A stretch of DNA of 13,294 nt, taken from positions 1 through 13,294 of the forward strand of contig DAOUAJ010000314.1 of the NCBI GenBank assembly GCA_034433615.1, given 5' to 3'. Both the position numbers and the translations under genes were made by a program. A model generated the notes under the pieces. It was not told the DNA's origin and searched no databases. It saw nothing but the letters and a program-made list of their open reading frames with translations. The stretch is from DAOUAJ01 sp034433615. GTDB lineage: Bacteria; Chloroflexota; Anaerolineae; DUEN01. Position 1 is the stretch's first letter, and every line of letters begins with the position of its first letter. Of this stretch, positions 1-5,417 are shown one piece after another.

Positions 1-77
1 TACTAAGCCTGCATTCGACAGTTGCTTCCGGTTTTGGGCAGCACAAAGCTGCCCTCAACTCGGTGGCGTTTTGTACG
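1..77. other. Left flank of the insertion sequence, no gene seen
   Basis: These 77 bases lie outside the left terminal repeat of the IS. No reading frame here looks real. A 7-bp stem with a 5-base loop is present (36-42 pairing with 48-54), but no T-run follows it on either strand, so I do not call it a terminator. The stretch may be part of a locus the IS interrupted, but I could not join it into one frame with the DNA right of the IS. Confidence 0.4.
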
Positions 78-93
78 TTAACAATCGAGCCAC
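78..93. repeat. Left terminal inverted repeat of the IS
   Basis: TTAACAATCGAGCCAC, exactly matched in inverse orientation at 1996-2011. Identity stops abruptly on the inner side. This is the transposase 3' end of the element, 256 bp beyond the transposase stop codon. Confidence 0.85.
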
Positions 94-349
94 TATCGCC
101 ACTCGTTGGGAGTGCGAGGGCCAATATGGGACACGGCTGATGCCAAGGAGCTCCAGCCGGCCAACGCAAATGTCCAGAGCACGGCTCCGGGTTGCTCATT
201 CGCGGTGGCACGGTGAGCCGCCGGCACCTGATGGGGCTCATCGAGGTCAACCGCCGACCCCGCCCTGATCCTTCGACTGCTGACAACGCACGGCGTTGTC
301 CCCAGATCAAGGCTTGGCCGGCGGGGTGATGAGCCGCCTCGGGCGGGCA
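94..349. other. Untranslated 3' part of the IS
   Basis: There are 256 bases between the transposase stop and the left terminal repeat. No convincing gene is present. An open frame on the minus strand (572 to 93) covers it but starts inside the transposase and resembles no family I know. The clearest structure is a hairpin with an 8-bp stem and 3-base loop (282-289 with 293-300). No T-run follows it in the transposase direction, so a terminator role is unproven. Confidence 0.5.
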
Positions 350-1951
350 TCAGCGCTCCAGGGGGCAAAGCCCCGCATAGCGCTCCGGAGTAGGCCAACC
401 CAGAGCCTGCATGACTTCGGCCTGGAAAGGGCTCATCTCGGCTGCCTGGCGCTGGCGACGGCCGTCGCGCCAGAAGACGTCTATGGCCTGCAAGGGGGCA
501 AGGCCCCGGAAAAGGCGCCGGCCACTCCATGGCAATCCCCGCTGCCGACAGGTGCGCTCCAGAATGGCCCACACCAGCAGAGCCAGCAGGGTGATGAACA
601 CCAGGCCCTCGATGCGGCGATCGGTGCGCACCAAGAGGGGATGGACCACCAGCGGCCCTTTGACGTCACGGAAGCGTTTCTCCACCCCGTCCTGCCCCTT
701 GAACAGGGTCAAGGCCTGGTTGGCATCCAGGTGTGCGGCATTGGTGGCAATTAGATAACGGCCATCCAGCGCCTGGGCCTGCGCTAAGCGGGGCCGGTTG
801 ATGCGGAAGGTAAGCTGCAACGCCTCATCGTTGCCCGTGAGCGCTACGTCCACCAGCCGCTGAGCCGGGTTGCCCTCCCGCACTTTGCGCAGACGCTGTT
901 CTACATAGGTGCGCCGCTTATAGCGCCGAGTGTTGAGCTTCTTCTGGATAGAAGCCAGATCGTTCAGCAGCCGCTTCAGGTAGGTTTTGCGCTTCTGCTC
1001 GTCCAGCCGCTGCTTGCCCGCACTCCAGACCACCAACACCCGGTCGGTGACCCGTTCTCCCGCCTGTTCAACGGTAAAGGGCCGCCACACGCCCTGATAG
1101 GGCACGAAGTCTGGATCGTCGGCCTTGACCCGCTGGGGGCGATAGGCCAGGGGATGCGCCGCCAATTCCTCCATCGAGACGCTGCGCATGACCGTCTCGC
1201 CAGCCAACCCGTCCGCCAGCGGCCCCAGATAGAACAAGCCGTGGCGATGACAGGCCAGCACTGCTTCTGGAGTGATCATCTTGCAGTCGCTGACCAGGAT
1301 GGGACGCAGATGCCGCTCAGCCAATTCTGGCCGGGCCAGAAAGCGCAACAGGGCCCGCAAATGAGGCCGGGGACGGGTGATGTCGGCTGTGTTGCCCGGC
1401 AACACCTGGTACAGGACCGGCACGTAGCCATCGTGGCTGACGTCTACCTCCAGGTTCACCTGCTTGGTGTCCGGCCGATGGTCCCGGCTATAGCCGTAAG
1501 CCGTCAATTCGCTGTCGCTGTAGGCCCCTTCAAGGTAGATCGAGGTGATGTCCCAGTGGAGGACATTCAGATCCAGGTCGTAGACCTGAATGGCCCGACT
1601 GGCCAGGCTGGCCCAGAGCTCGCCCAGGTAGGGATGGAGCCGGTCGAGGGCCCGGCCCAGGCGGTTGTCGTAAGCCTGCTCGGGGGCGATGCCCAGCACT
1701 TCGGGTAGGACGGTCTCGGCCAGCCATTCTTGGACCTGGTAGAGGGGCTGGGGAGCCAGGAGGCGGTTGAGGGTCAGCAGGATGACGATGCGCCCCAGGT
1801 CAATCTCTGCCTGGCTGGGCGCCAGGGCGTTAGTGGTCTGGCGCACCTGGAGGTCGGTCAAGACGGGAAAGATCAGGGGCAAGGCGCCCATCTGACGCGG
1901 ACGCACGGCTGTGATGGCCTGACCCGGTTGCTCGGCTTGGGATGTATCCAT
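350..1951 (-). CDS. IS1634/IS4-type DDE transposase
   Basis: This 533-residue transposase should cut and rejoin the ends of the surrounding IS. The N-terminal ~120 residues resemble the helical region of IS1634-type transposases (a GALPLIFPV stretch, then LNRLLAPQPLYQVQEW). The RNase-H-like core follows. The first Asp is D134 in HWDITSIYLEG, followed by a YGYSRDHRPDTKQ segment and VLPGNTAD. The second is D222 in ILVSDCKMIT. The catalytic Glu is E424 in DGVEKRFRDVKGP, in the Y/F-(2)-R-(3)-E-like C-terminal signature of the IS4 superfamily, preceded by a basic helical insertion (about 310-360). The ATG at 1951 has a consensus AAGGAGG 7 bases upstream. The length is normal for the group and there is no frameshift. 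Family recognition rests on motifs seen in the sequence; the exact subgroup is inferred. Confidence 0.9.
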   Translation of the reverse strand: MDTSQAEQPGQAITAVRPRQMGALPLIFPVLTDLQVRQTTNALAPSQAEIDLGRIVILLTLNRLLAPQPLYQVQEWLAETVLPEVLGIAPEQAYDNRLGRALDRLHPYLGELWASLASRAIQVYDLDLNVLHWDITSIYLEGAYSDSELTAYGYSRDHRPDTKQVNLEVDVSHDGYVPVLYQVLPGNTADITRPRPHLRALLRFLARPELAERHLRPILVSDCKMITPEAVLACHRHGLFYLGPLADGLAGETVMRSVSMEELAAHPLAYRPQRVKADDPDFVPYQGVWRPFTVEQAGERVTDRVLVVWSAGKQRLDEQKRKTYLKRLLNDLASIQKKLNTRRYKRRTYVEQRLRKVREGNPAQRLVDVALTGNDEALQLTFRINRPRLAQAQALDGRYLIATNAAHLDANQALTLFKGQDGVEKRFRDVKGPLVVHPLLVRTDRRIEGLVFITLLALLVWAILERTCRQRGLPWSGRRLFRGLAPLQAIDVFWRDGRRQRQAAEMSPFQAEVMQALGWPTPERYAGLCPLER

Positions 1952-1983
1952 GACTCTGCCTCCTTCCGTCGTGCTTGAGGCAG

Positions 1984-2011
1984 ACTATACACCCGGTGGC
2001 TCGATTGTTAA
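1984..2011 (-). promoter_or_regulatory. Transposase promoter overlapping the right terminal repeat
   Basis: On the minus strand TTAACA (2006-2011, 5 of 6 to TTGACA) is followed after 16 bases by TATAGT (1984-1989, 5 of 6 to TATAAT). The -35 box is the outermost six bases of the terminal repeat, so transposase bound to the end could repress its own gene. Transcription would start about 30 bases upstream of the start codon. Confidence 0.5.
1996..2011. repeat. Right terminal inverted repeat of the IS
   Basis: GTGGCTCGATTGTTAA, the exact reverse complement of 78-93. It lies 44 bases upstream of the transposase start codon and contains the putative -35 box. Confidence 0.85.
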
Positions 2012-2070
2012 AGTGCGGCTACCTCAAACATCTGTTCTATGTCGAAAGCAGGCTTAGCCCACCCAACCGT

Positions 2071-2128
2071 AGTGCGAACACGTCCGCTTCGGGCAAAGGT
2101 GCCAGTCCGTGTTCACACTGCGCGGACG
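2071..2128. repeat. Two interleaved inverted repeats in the gap right of the IS
   Basis: First pair: AGTGCGAACACG (2071-2082) with CGTGTTCACACT (2108-2119), 12 positions with one G-T wobble. Second pair: CGTCCGC (2081-2087) with GCGGACG (2122-2128), exact. The order of the four arms is interleaved, so they would be alternative stems or a pseudoknot if transcribed. The surrounding 2012-2221 gap holds no gene I recognise. Confidence 0.4.
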
Positions 2129-2221
2129 CCCAGCCTTCTTCTTCACTGTGCTCAAATATGCCGACGAATTGACGCCCTGGTCAAGAAAGCGGGTATTGCG
2201 GGCGCCGACTGCTACAGTTGG

Positions 2222-3583
2222 TCACCGCCGCGACGGCAACACGGGCGTGGGGGTGGGCGGCACTTTATCGGCCGACCAGTAGCGCTCGATGGTTAAGGCG
2301 GCCTTCTGCTCGCTCAGCCACTTCTGGTACGCTTCTGCTCGTCGCTGCTCCAGCACAAATGGCTCGATGGGACGGGCCGGATCTTTCTCCAGCACCTGAA
2401 TGATGTGGTAGCCATAGGACGTCTTCACCGGGTCGCTGAACGCGTCAGGTTCCAGAGAAAAGGCCATCGCCTCGAATTCCGGCACCATCTGGCCTCGTCC
2501 GAACCAGCCCAGGTCACCACCGTCGTTCTTGCTCCCCGGATCGTCTGAGTATTCCTGGGCCAGCCTGGCGAAGTCCTCGCCTGCTCGCAACCGCCTCACC
2601 ACTTCTAATGCCTGTGCTTGAGCCTCTTCCTCTGTACGTGGCTCCAACGTCGGCATGGGCACAGGCGTCGGCCCCTGGAAATCGGCTGGTAATGGCGTAG
2701 GCGTGGGCGCGGGGGTGCGCACAGCGATCAGGATATGCCGGGCATGAACCTGCTCCTCGGTGGTGGGTACTTCTTTGGCCACGTCCTCCCGCAGTTTCTT
2801 CTCAAACAGTTGCACTTCGATCAGCCGACGGTACTCGTCCAGAGACATGCCCGCGATCTGAGCCAGGGTTGTCTCCAGCCCCTTCAGCCCTTGCTGATAC
2901 TCTTCGTCGGTCAGGATGTGCACAGTGGGTGTTGGTTGCGGCGTGGGCGTGGGGGTCGTACTCTGTGCAGCCCCCTCAGGCTTGGGTGTTGGTGTAGGTG
3001 TGGGCGTCCAGGCCATGGCCGTGGCCGTCGCTTCAATGCGAGCCTGAGCAGTAGCTGTAGCGTCAGATTCTGTCAAGGCGCCTCGGCTGCTCGCCACCTG
3101 AGCGCGTAACTCGGCCTCTACCTCCTCTGATGAAGCGACGATTCCCCGCTGCATGGCAGCTTGCCGAATGACCTCTTCATCCACCATCCGATCCAGAACC
3201 TGAAGGCTCAAACTCTCCTGGTTGGCGAGCAACGCTTCAAGCTGGTTGATCTGACTGGTGAAGAGGGACTCTCCCTTGTTGGAGGCAAATTGCGCATCCA
3301 GGCGGCGATACTGTTCGAGCTGATTCTCCAGGTTGCTGCGCTGCAACCGCACCCGCTGCCAGAAATCGCGAGTGCGAATCGAGACGGCTCCAACTTTGGC
3401 GATGGCGGAGTTCGGTCTGAGGACGAACTGATCCACTAATCCCACCCCGAGCACCAATGCCACCAGGGCGATCACCGCGGCGGTGAAAATGATGACCTGC
3501 TGTGATTGCTGACGTTGACGTCGGCTGATCGCGGCCTGCTTACGCGTTGGTTCGGCCGGTTGCTTGTCACGCCGCTTAGCCAT
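2222..3583 (-). CDS. Membrane-anchored SurA/PrsA-like parvulin peptidyl-prolyl isomerase
   Basis: This foldase should help exported proteins fold outside the membrane by turning Xaa-Pro bonds. The 453-residue protein has a basic cytoplasmic N-terminus (1-29), one hydrophobic anchor (30-50), a SurA-N-like helical chaperone region (about 55-190), a TPTPTP-rich linker (193-220) and more helices. A parvulin domain follows (about 279-400: VHARHILIAV, LAQEYSDDPG, GGDLGWFGRG, SYGYHIIQVLE), with likely active-site His 282 and His 393. A proline/threonine-rich segment (290-315) is inserted inside the parvulin domain between its first strand and first helix, and a short PTPTP tail ends the protein. I chose the ATG at 3583 because GAGGAG sits 9 bases upstream; an in-frame start at 3631 adds 16 residues unlike a signal and lies in the terminator hairpin. 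It is downstream of rpsR but separated from it by a stem-loop, so it may be transcribed independently. Confidence 0.88.
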   Translation of the reverse strand: MAKRRDKQPAEPTRKQAAISRRQRQQSQQVIIFTAAVIALVALVLGVGLVDQFVLRPNSAIAKVGAVSIRTRDFWQRVRLQRSNLENQLEQYRRLDAQFASNKGESLFTSQINQLEALLANQESLSLQVLDRMVDEEVIRQAAMQRGIVASSEEVEAELRAQVASSRGALTESDATATAQARIEATATAMAWTPTPTPTPKPEGAAQSTTPTPTPQPTPTVHILTDEEYQQGLKGLETTLAQIAGMSLDEYRRLIEVQLFEKKLREDVAKEVPTTEEQVHARHILIAVRTPAPTPTPLPADFQGPTPVPMPTLEPRTEEEAQAQALEVVRRLRAGEDFARLAQEYSDDPGSKNDGGDLGWFGRGQMVPEFEAMAFSLEPDAFSDPVKTSYGYHIIQVLEKDPARPIEPFVLEQRRAEAYQKWLSEQKAALTIERYWSADKVPPTPTPVLPSRR

Positions 3584-3621
3584 AAAGCCCGACTCCTCAC
3601 TGGTCCAGATGACACCAAAGA

Positions 3622-3656
3622 TGACCGGCACTTGTCACGAGCAAAAGTGCCGGTCA
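3622..3656 (-). terminator. Stem-loop after rpsR, probable terminator or attenuator
   Basis: There is a perfect 12-bp stem (3622-3633 with 3645-3656) and an 11-base loop, 43 bases after the rpsR stop. Read leftward it is followed by TCTTTGGTGT, a weak T-rich tract. It fits the end of the rpsF-ssb-rpsR operon, perhaps with partial read-through into the foldase gene. Confidence 0.55.
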
Positions 3657-3699
3657 CCTGATCGGAAGTCTGATGAGTTTCTGAAGTCTCGTTGTAGTG

Positions 3700-4059
3700 C
3701 TAACCGCGGTTCTGGCTCGCCAGACGCACTTGCTCACCGGTGAAGGGGAGTAAGGCCAGGTGACGGGCTCGCTTCACCGCGATCCCCATGCTGCGCTGAT
3801 GCTTGGAACACAGTCCGGTCTTGCGACGTGGGCGAATTTGTCCCCGTTCTGTGATGTAACGACGGAGGACGTCCACTTTTTTGTAGTCAATGTACGTGAT
3901 GTGCTCAGCACAGAAGGCGCAAACTCGCGGTCGCCGCCCAAAGCGACGCCCGGCAGCGCCACGACCGCCCTTGGGTTGGGGCGCTGCTGGTTCCGCCTCT
4001 TCGTACTCTTCTTCTTCGGAATCTTCCACGAATTCTTCGCGCTCCTCAAACTCGGCCAA
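3700..4059 (-). CDS. rpsR: 30S ribosomal protein S18 with acidic N-terminal tail
   Basis: S18 sits in the platform of the small ribosomal subunit as a partner of S6. The conserved body is residues 44-108 (VDVLRRYITERGQIRPRRKTG, then RSMGIAVKRARHLALLPF split across the core). Cysteines C47 and C50 with C84 and H87 form the zinc-binding version of S18. The first 23 residues carry 14 Asp/Glu, an acidic tail absent from most short S18 proteins (about 75-85 residues; this one is 119). The start codon is TTG, supported by a consensus AAGGAGG 6 bases upstream (4066-4072); no better ATG is nearby. It is the third gene of rpsF-ssb-rpsR, 40 bases after ssb. Confidence 0.96.
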   Translation of the reverse strand: MAEFEEREEFVEDSEEEEYEEAEPAAPQPKGGRGAAGRRFGRRPRVCAFCAEHITYIDYKKVDVLRRYITERGQIRPRRKTGLCSKHQRSMGIAVKRARHLALLPFTGEQVRLASQNRG

Positions 4060-4099
4060 CGTTAGCCTCCTTAAAAGCTGCGGGGCACTATGCTTACGA

Positions 4100-4483
4100 T
4101 CAGAAGCCTGGTCCCTCTGCGTCTATGCTATCAAACGCCGTATCCGGCGCCCGATTATCCAGCATAATCATCTCATTAGCCACCAGCTCTGTGCGATAAT
4201 GCTTTTGCCCCTGTTCATCGTCCCAGCAACGGGTCTGCAAATGTCCCTCGACATAAACCTTGGATCCCTTACGCAAATACTGGCTACAGATCTCCGCCAG
4301 GTTCCCCCAGGCGACCACATTGAACCACTCCGTGGCGTCTTTTCGCTCACCATCCGCGGTGACCCAACTTCGACTGGTGGCTACGCTGAATGAGGTAACC
4401 GGCTTTCCACTAGGCGTATATCGCATTTCAGGATCTCGCCCCAAGTTGCCAATAATGATAACCTTATTCAATCCTCGGGTCAT
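4100..4483 (-). CDS. ssb: Single-stranded DNA-binding protein
   Basis: SSB coats single-stranded DNA in replication and repair. The 127-residue protein is mostly OB-fold: LNKVIIIGNLGRDPE at the start, TEWFNVVAWG (W53, W59), LRKGSKVYVEGHLQTR and W87. The C-terminal tail is very short and ends DAEGPGF, rather than the usual long linker with an acidic DDDIPF-like tip, so partner binding through the tail may be weak or altered. The ATG at 4483 is preferred over the one at 4489 because GGAG is 8 bases upstream of the first and only 2 from the second. Its place between rpsF and rpsR is the classic arrangement. Confidence 0.95.
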   Translation of the reverse strand: MTRGLNKVIIIGNLGRDPEMRYTPSGKPVTSFSVATSRSWVTADGERKDATEWFNVVAWGNLAEICSQYLRKGSKVYVEGHLQTRCWDDEQGQKHYRTELVANEMIMLDNRAPDTAFDSIDAEGPGF

Positions 4484-4505
4484 GTCCATCGCTCCGTTCT
4501 GTGCC

Positions 4506-4529
4506 GGGCCACCGTCAGCGTGACGGCCC
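4506..4529 (-). other. Hairpin between rpsF and ssb
   Basis: CCGTCA (4512-4517) pairs exactly with TGACGG (4521-4526) around a 3-base loop, and GGG and CCC could add to the base. It lies in the 63-base rpsF-ssb spacer just upstream of the ssb Shine-Dalgarno. No T-run follows, so it is more likely an mRNA stability or translation element than a terminator. Confidence 0.4.
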
Positions 4530-4546
4530 CACGCAATGCTGTTTAG

Positions 4547-4834
4547 CTATACTCCAGGGCGAACAATGAGGTGGCGCATGACATCTTCGCTCAGTCTGAG
4601 ATTGCGTTCTAGATCCAGAACGCGCTCCGGGGCCATGCGCAATCGCTGGATCACATAGTAACCTTCCCACTGGCTTTTGATCGGGTAAGCCAGACGGCGG
4701 CGCCCCCACGATTCAGTCTCAATGATCTCGCCTCCGCTGGCAGTAACCCAACCGGTTATCCTTTGAATAGCAGACGTAATACCTTCATCATCGAGTTGGG
4801 GATGCAGGATAAAGACCATCTCGTAGTCTTTCAC
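4547..4834 (-). CDS. rpsF: 30S ribosomal protein S6
   Basis: S6 binds the small-subunit platform together with S18. At 95 residues it has the normal length and fold markers: KDYEMVFILHPQLDDE at the start, a central GGEIIETESWGRRRLAYPIK, then EGYYVIQRL and the closing LRLSEDVMRHLIVRP. The start codon is GTG, with AAAGGAGG 12 bases upstream (4847-4854), a slightly long spacing. It is the first gene of the operon. Confidence 0.96.
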   Translation of the reverse strand: MKDYEMVFILHPQLDDEGITSAIQRITGWVTASGGEIIETESWGRRRLAYPIKSQWEGYYVIQRLRMAPERVLDLERNLRLSEDVMRHLIVRPGV

Positions 4835-4971
4835 GCTCGCTGACTGCCTCCTTTCTCTGGGATATGCCCCTGGTCAAGTCCACTGGAGGGAGCGGGCAAC
4901 CAAGGGCAGAAAGAACGCGGGCCAGGCTACGTCGTCAAGCCGCTTGATGAGCCAGAGCCCCCGCCGCGAGT
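4835..4971 (-). promoter_or_regulatory. rpsF mRNA leader, possible S6:S18 control region
   Basis: About 137 bases separate the predicted transcription start (near 4971) from the rpsF start. In many bacteria the S6-S18 pair represses its own operon by binding an rpsF leader structure. Here I see only one clear short hairpin (TCAAG/CTTGA, about 4936-4948) and cannot confirm the conserved binding motif, so the control role is inferred from length and gene order alone. Confidence 0.3.
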
Positions 4972-4977
4972 AAAAAC

Positions 4978-5006
4978 AATATAGCATAAAGTGAGCCGAG
5001 GAGCAA
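4978..5006 (-). promoter_or_regulatory. Promoter of the rpsF-ssb-rpsR operon
   Basis: Read leftward: TTGCTC (5001-5006, weak -35), 17 bases, then TATATT (4978-4983, 5 of 6). The -10 is preceded by TGC, an extended -10 (TGnTATATT). It is the only good promoter-like site in the rpsF upstream region. Confidence 0.5.
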
Positions 5007-5057
5007 ATCTGGCCCGGGAGCGTCACACCTTGGGGACATCCCCTGGCCCGTGTATCG

Positions 5058-5070
5058 GCCCATTATGGGC
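5058..5070. repeat. Small palindrome beside the REP-like repeat
   Basis: GCCCAT-T-ATGGGC, a perfect 6-bp inverted repeat around one base, just outside the left arm of the larger repeat at 5074-5131. It may be part of the same compound element. Confidence 0.4.
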
Positions 5071-5073
5071 AAT

Positions 5074-5131
5074 CGTAGTGGCGACTTTAGTCGCTTTTGC
5101 GGCACCCCGAACGACTAAAGTCGTTACTACG
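5074..5131. repeat. REP-like inverted repeat
   Basis: CGTAGTGGCGACTTTAGTCG (5074-5093) and CGACTAAAGTCGTTACTACG (5112-5131) are inverse copies over 20 bases with 2 mismatches, around an 18-base centre. Each arm holds its own small CGAC/GTCG stem. The build resembles REP/REPIN-type intergenic repeats, which are moved by TnpA_REP-like proteins. Only one copy is in the window, so its repeat status in the genome is inferred. Confidence 0.6.
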
Positions 5132-5174
5132 GGTCCCCAATACGATACGCTCACCCACCCCTGTCCGCTGGTGT

Positions 5175-5344
5175 GCTACCAGGGAGAGGTTTGGGAGGGG
5201 TTCCCCCCTCCAAAGAACTCTTTCTTCAGCCTTTTACCTGCTCCTGCTTCGCCTGGGGGTACCATCAGGGGCAGAGAAAGGGCAGGTAGAAAGCGAAAAG
5301 AAGGGGTTCCGTGGAGGGGGAACCCTCCACACCTCCCCGGTTGC
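5175..5344. repeat. Imperfect ~170 bp palindromic element (MITE-like)
   Basis: The two halves are inverse copies along almost their whole length with several indels and mismatches. For example GCTACCAGGGAGAGG near 5175 matches the complement of CCTCCCCGGTTGC at 5332-5344, and TACCTGC (5235-5241) matches GCAGGTA (5282-5288). Each arm has a nested hairpin: 5194-5200 with 5205-5211, and GTGGAGGG/CCCTCCAC (5311-5318 with 5323-5330). It encodes nothing I recognise and sits between the two divergent promoters. Confidence 0.6.
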
Positions 5345-5354
5345 TCCCTTTTGG

Positions 5355-5384
5355 TTGTGGCCGGAGGCCGCGCTATGCTATAAT
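5355..5384 (+). promoter_or_regulatory. Promoter of the DUF362-MFS operon
   Basis: TATAAT (5379-5384) is a perfect -10 with TGC directly before it (extended -10). TTGTGG (5355-5360) is a weak -35 at 18 bases. Transcription would start near 5391, giving a leader of about 27 bases. Confidence 0.6.
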
Positions 5385-5417
5385 GGGCTTCATTGAACAG
5401 TACCTGTGAGGAAATTG

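Larger units (their letters stand above)
78..2011 (-). mobile_element. Complete insertion sequence, IS1634/IS4-type DDE element
   Basis: The element is about 1.93 kb. It is bounded by matching inverted ends: TTAACAATCGAGCCAC at 78-93 and its exact reverse complement at 1996-2011. It contains one leftward transposase gene, 350-1951, that is intact with all three acidic catalytic residues. TTAA is its own reverse complement, so the outer four bases on each side could be the end of a 16-bp terminal repeat, or a 4-bp TTAA target duplication around a 12-bp repeat. I see no longer target duplication outside (left flank ends GTACG, right flank begins AGTGC). The element has a strong Shine-Dalgarno and a plausible promoter and looks potentially active. 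The exact family needs an ISfinder comparison. Confidence 0.85.

Noticed and set aside
36..54. Hairpin at the left edge as a terminator
   Set aside because: The stem is good (7 bp), but no T-run follows it on either strand.
93..572. Minus-strand frame of 159 codons over the IS 3' part
   Set aside because: It starts inside the transposase in another frame, has no ribosome site and resembles no family; GC-rich DNA often gives such frames.
1154..1708. Plus-strand frame of 184 codons inside the transposase
   Set aside because: Antisense shadow of the transposase; its protein is low in family-like features.
1..2221. Gene broken by the IS
   Set aside because: I tried to join the DNA left of 78 with that right of 2011, but found no shared frame or recognisable protein.
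2039..2296. Plus-strand frame of 85 codons in the gap right of the IS
   Set aside because: It has no ribosome site, no recognisable motif and runs into the antisense of the foldase gene.
5058..5344. CRISPR array
   Set aside because: Repeats here are inverted arms rather than evenly spaced direct repeats with unique spacers.
4991..5396. Plus-strand frames of 130 and 99 codons in the rpsF-DUF362 spacer
   Set aside because: They run through the palindromic repeats and have no ribosome site or family-like sequence.
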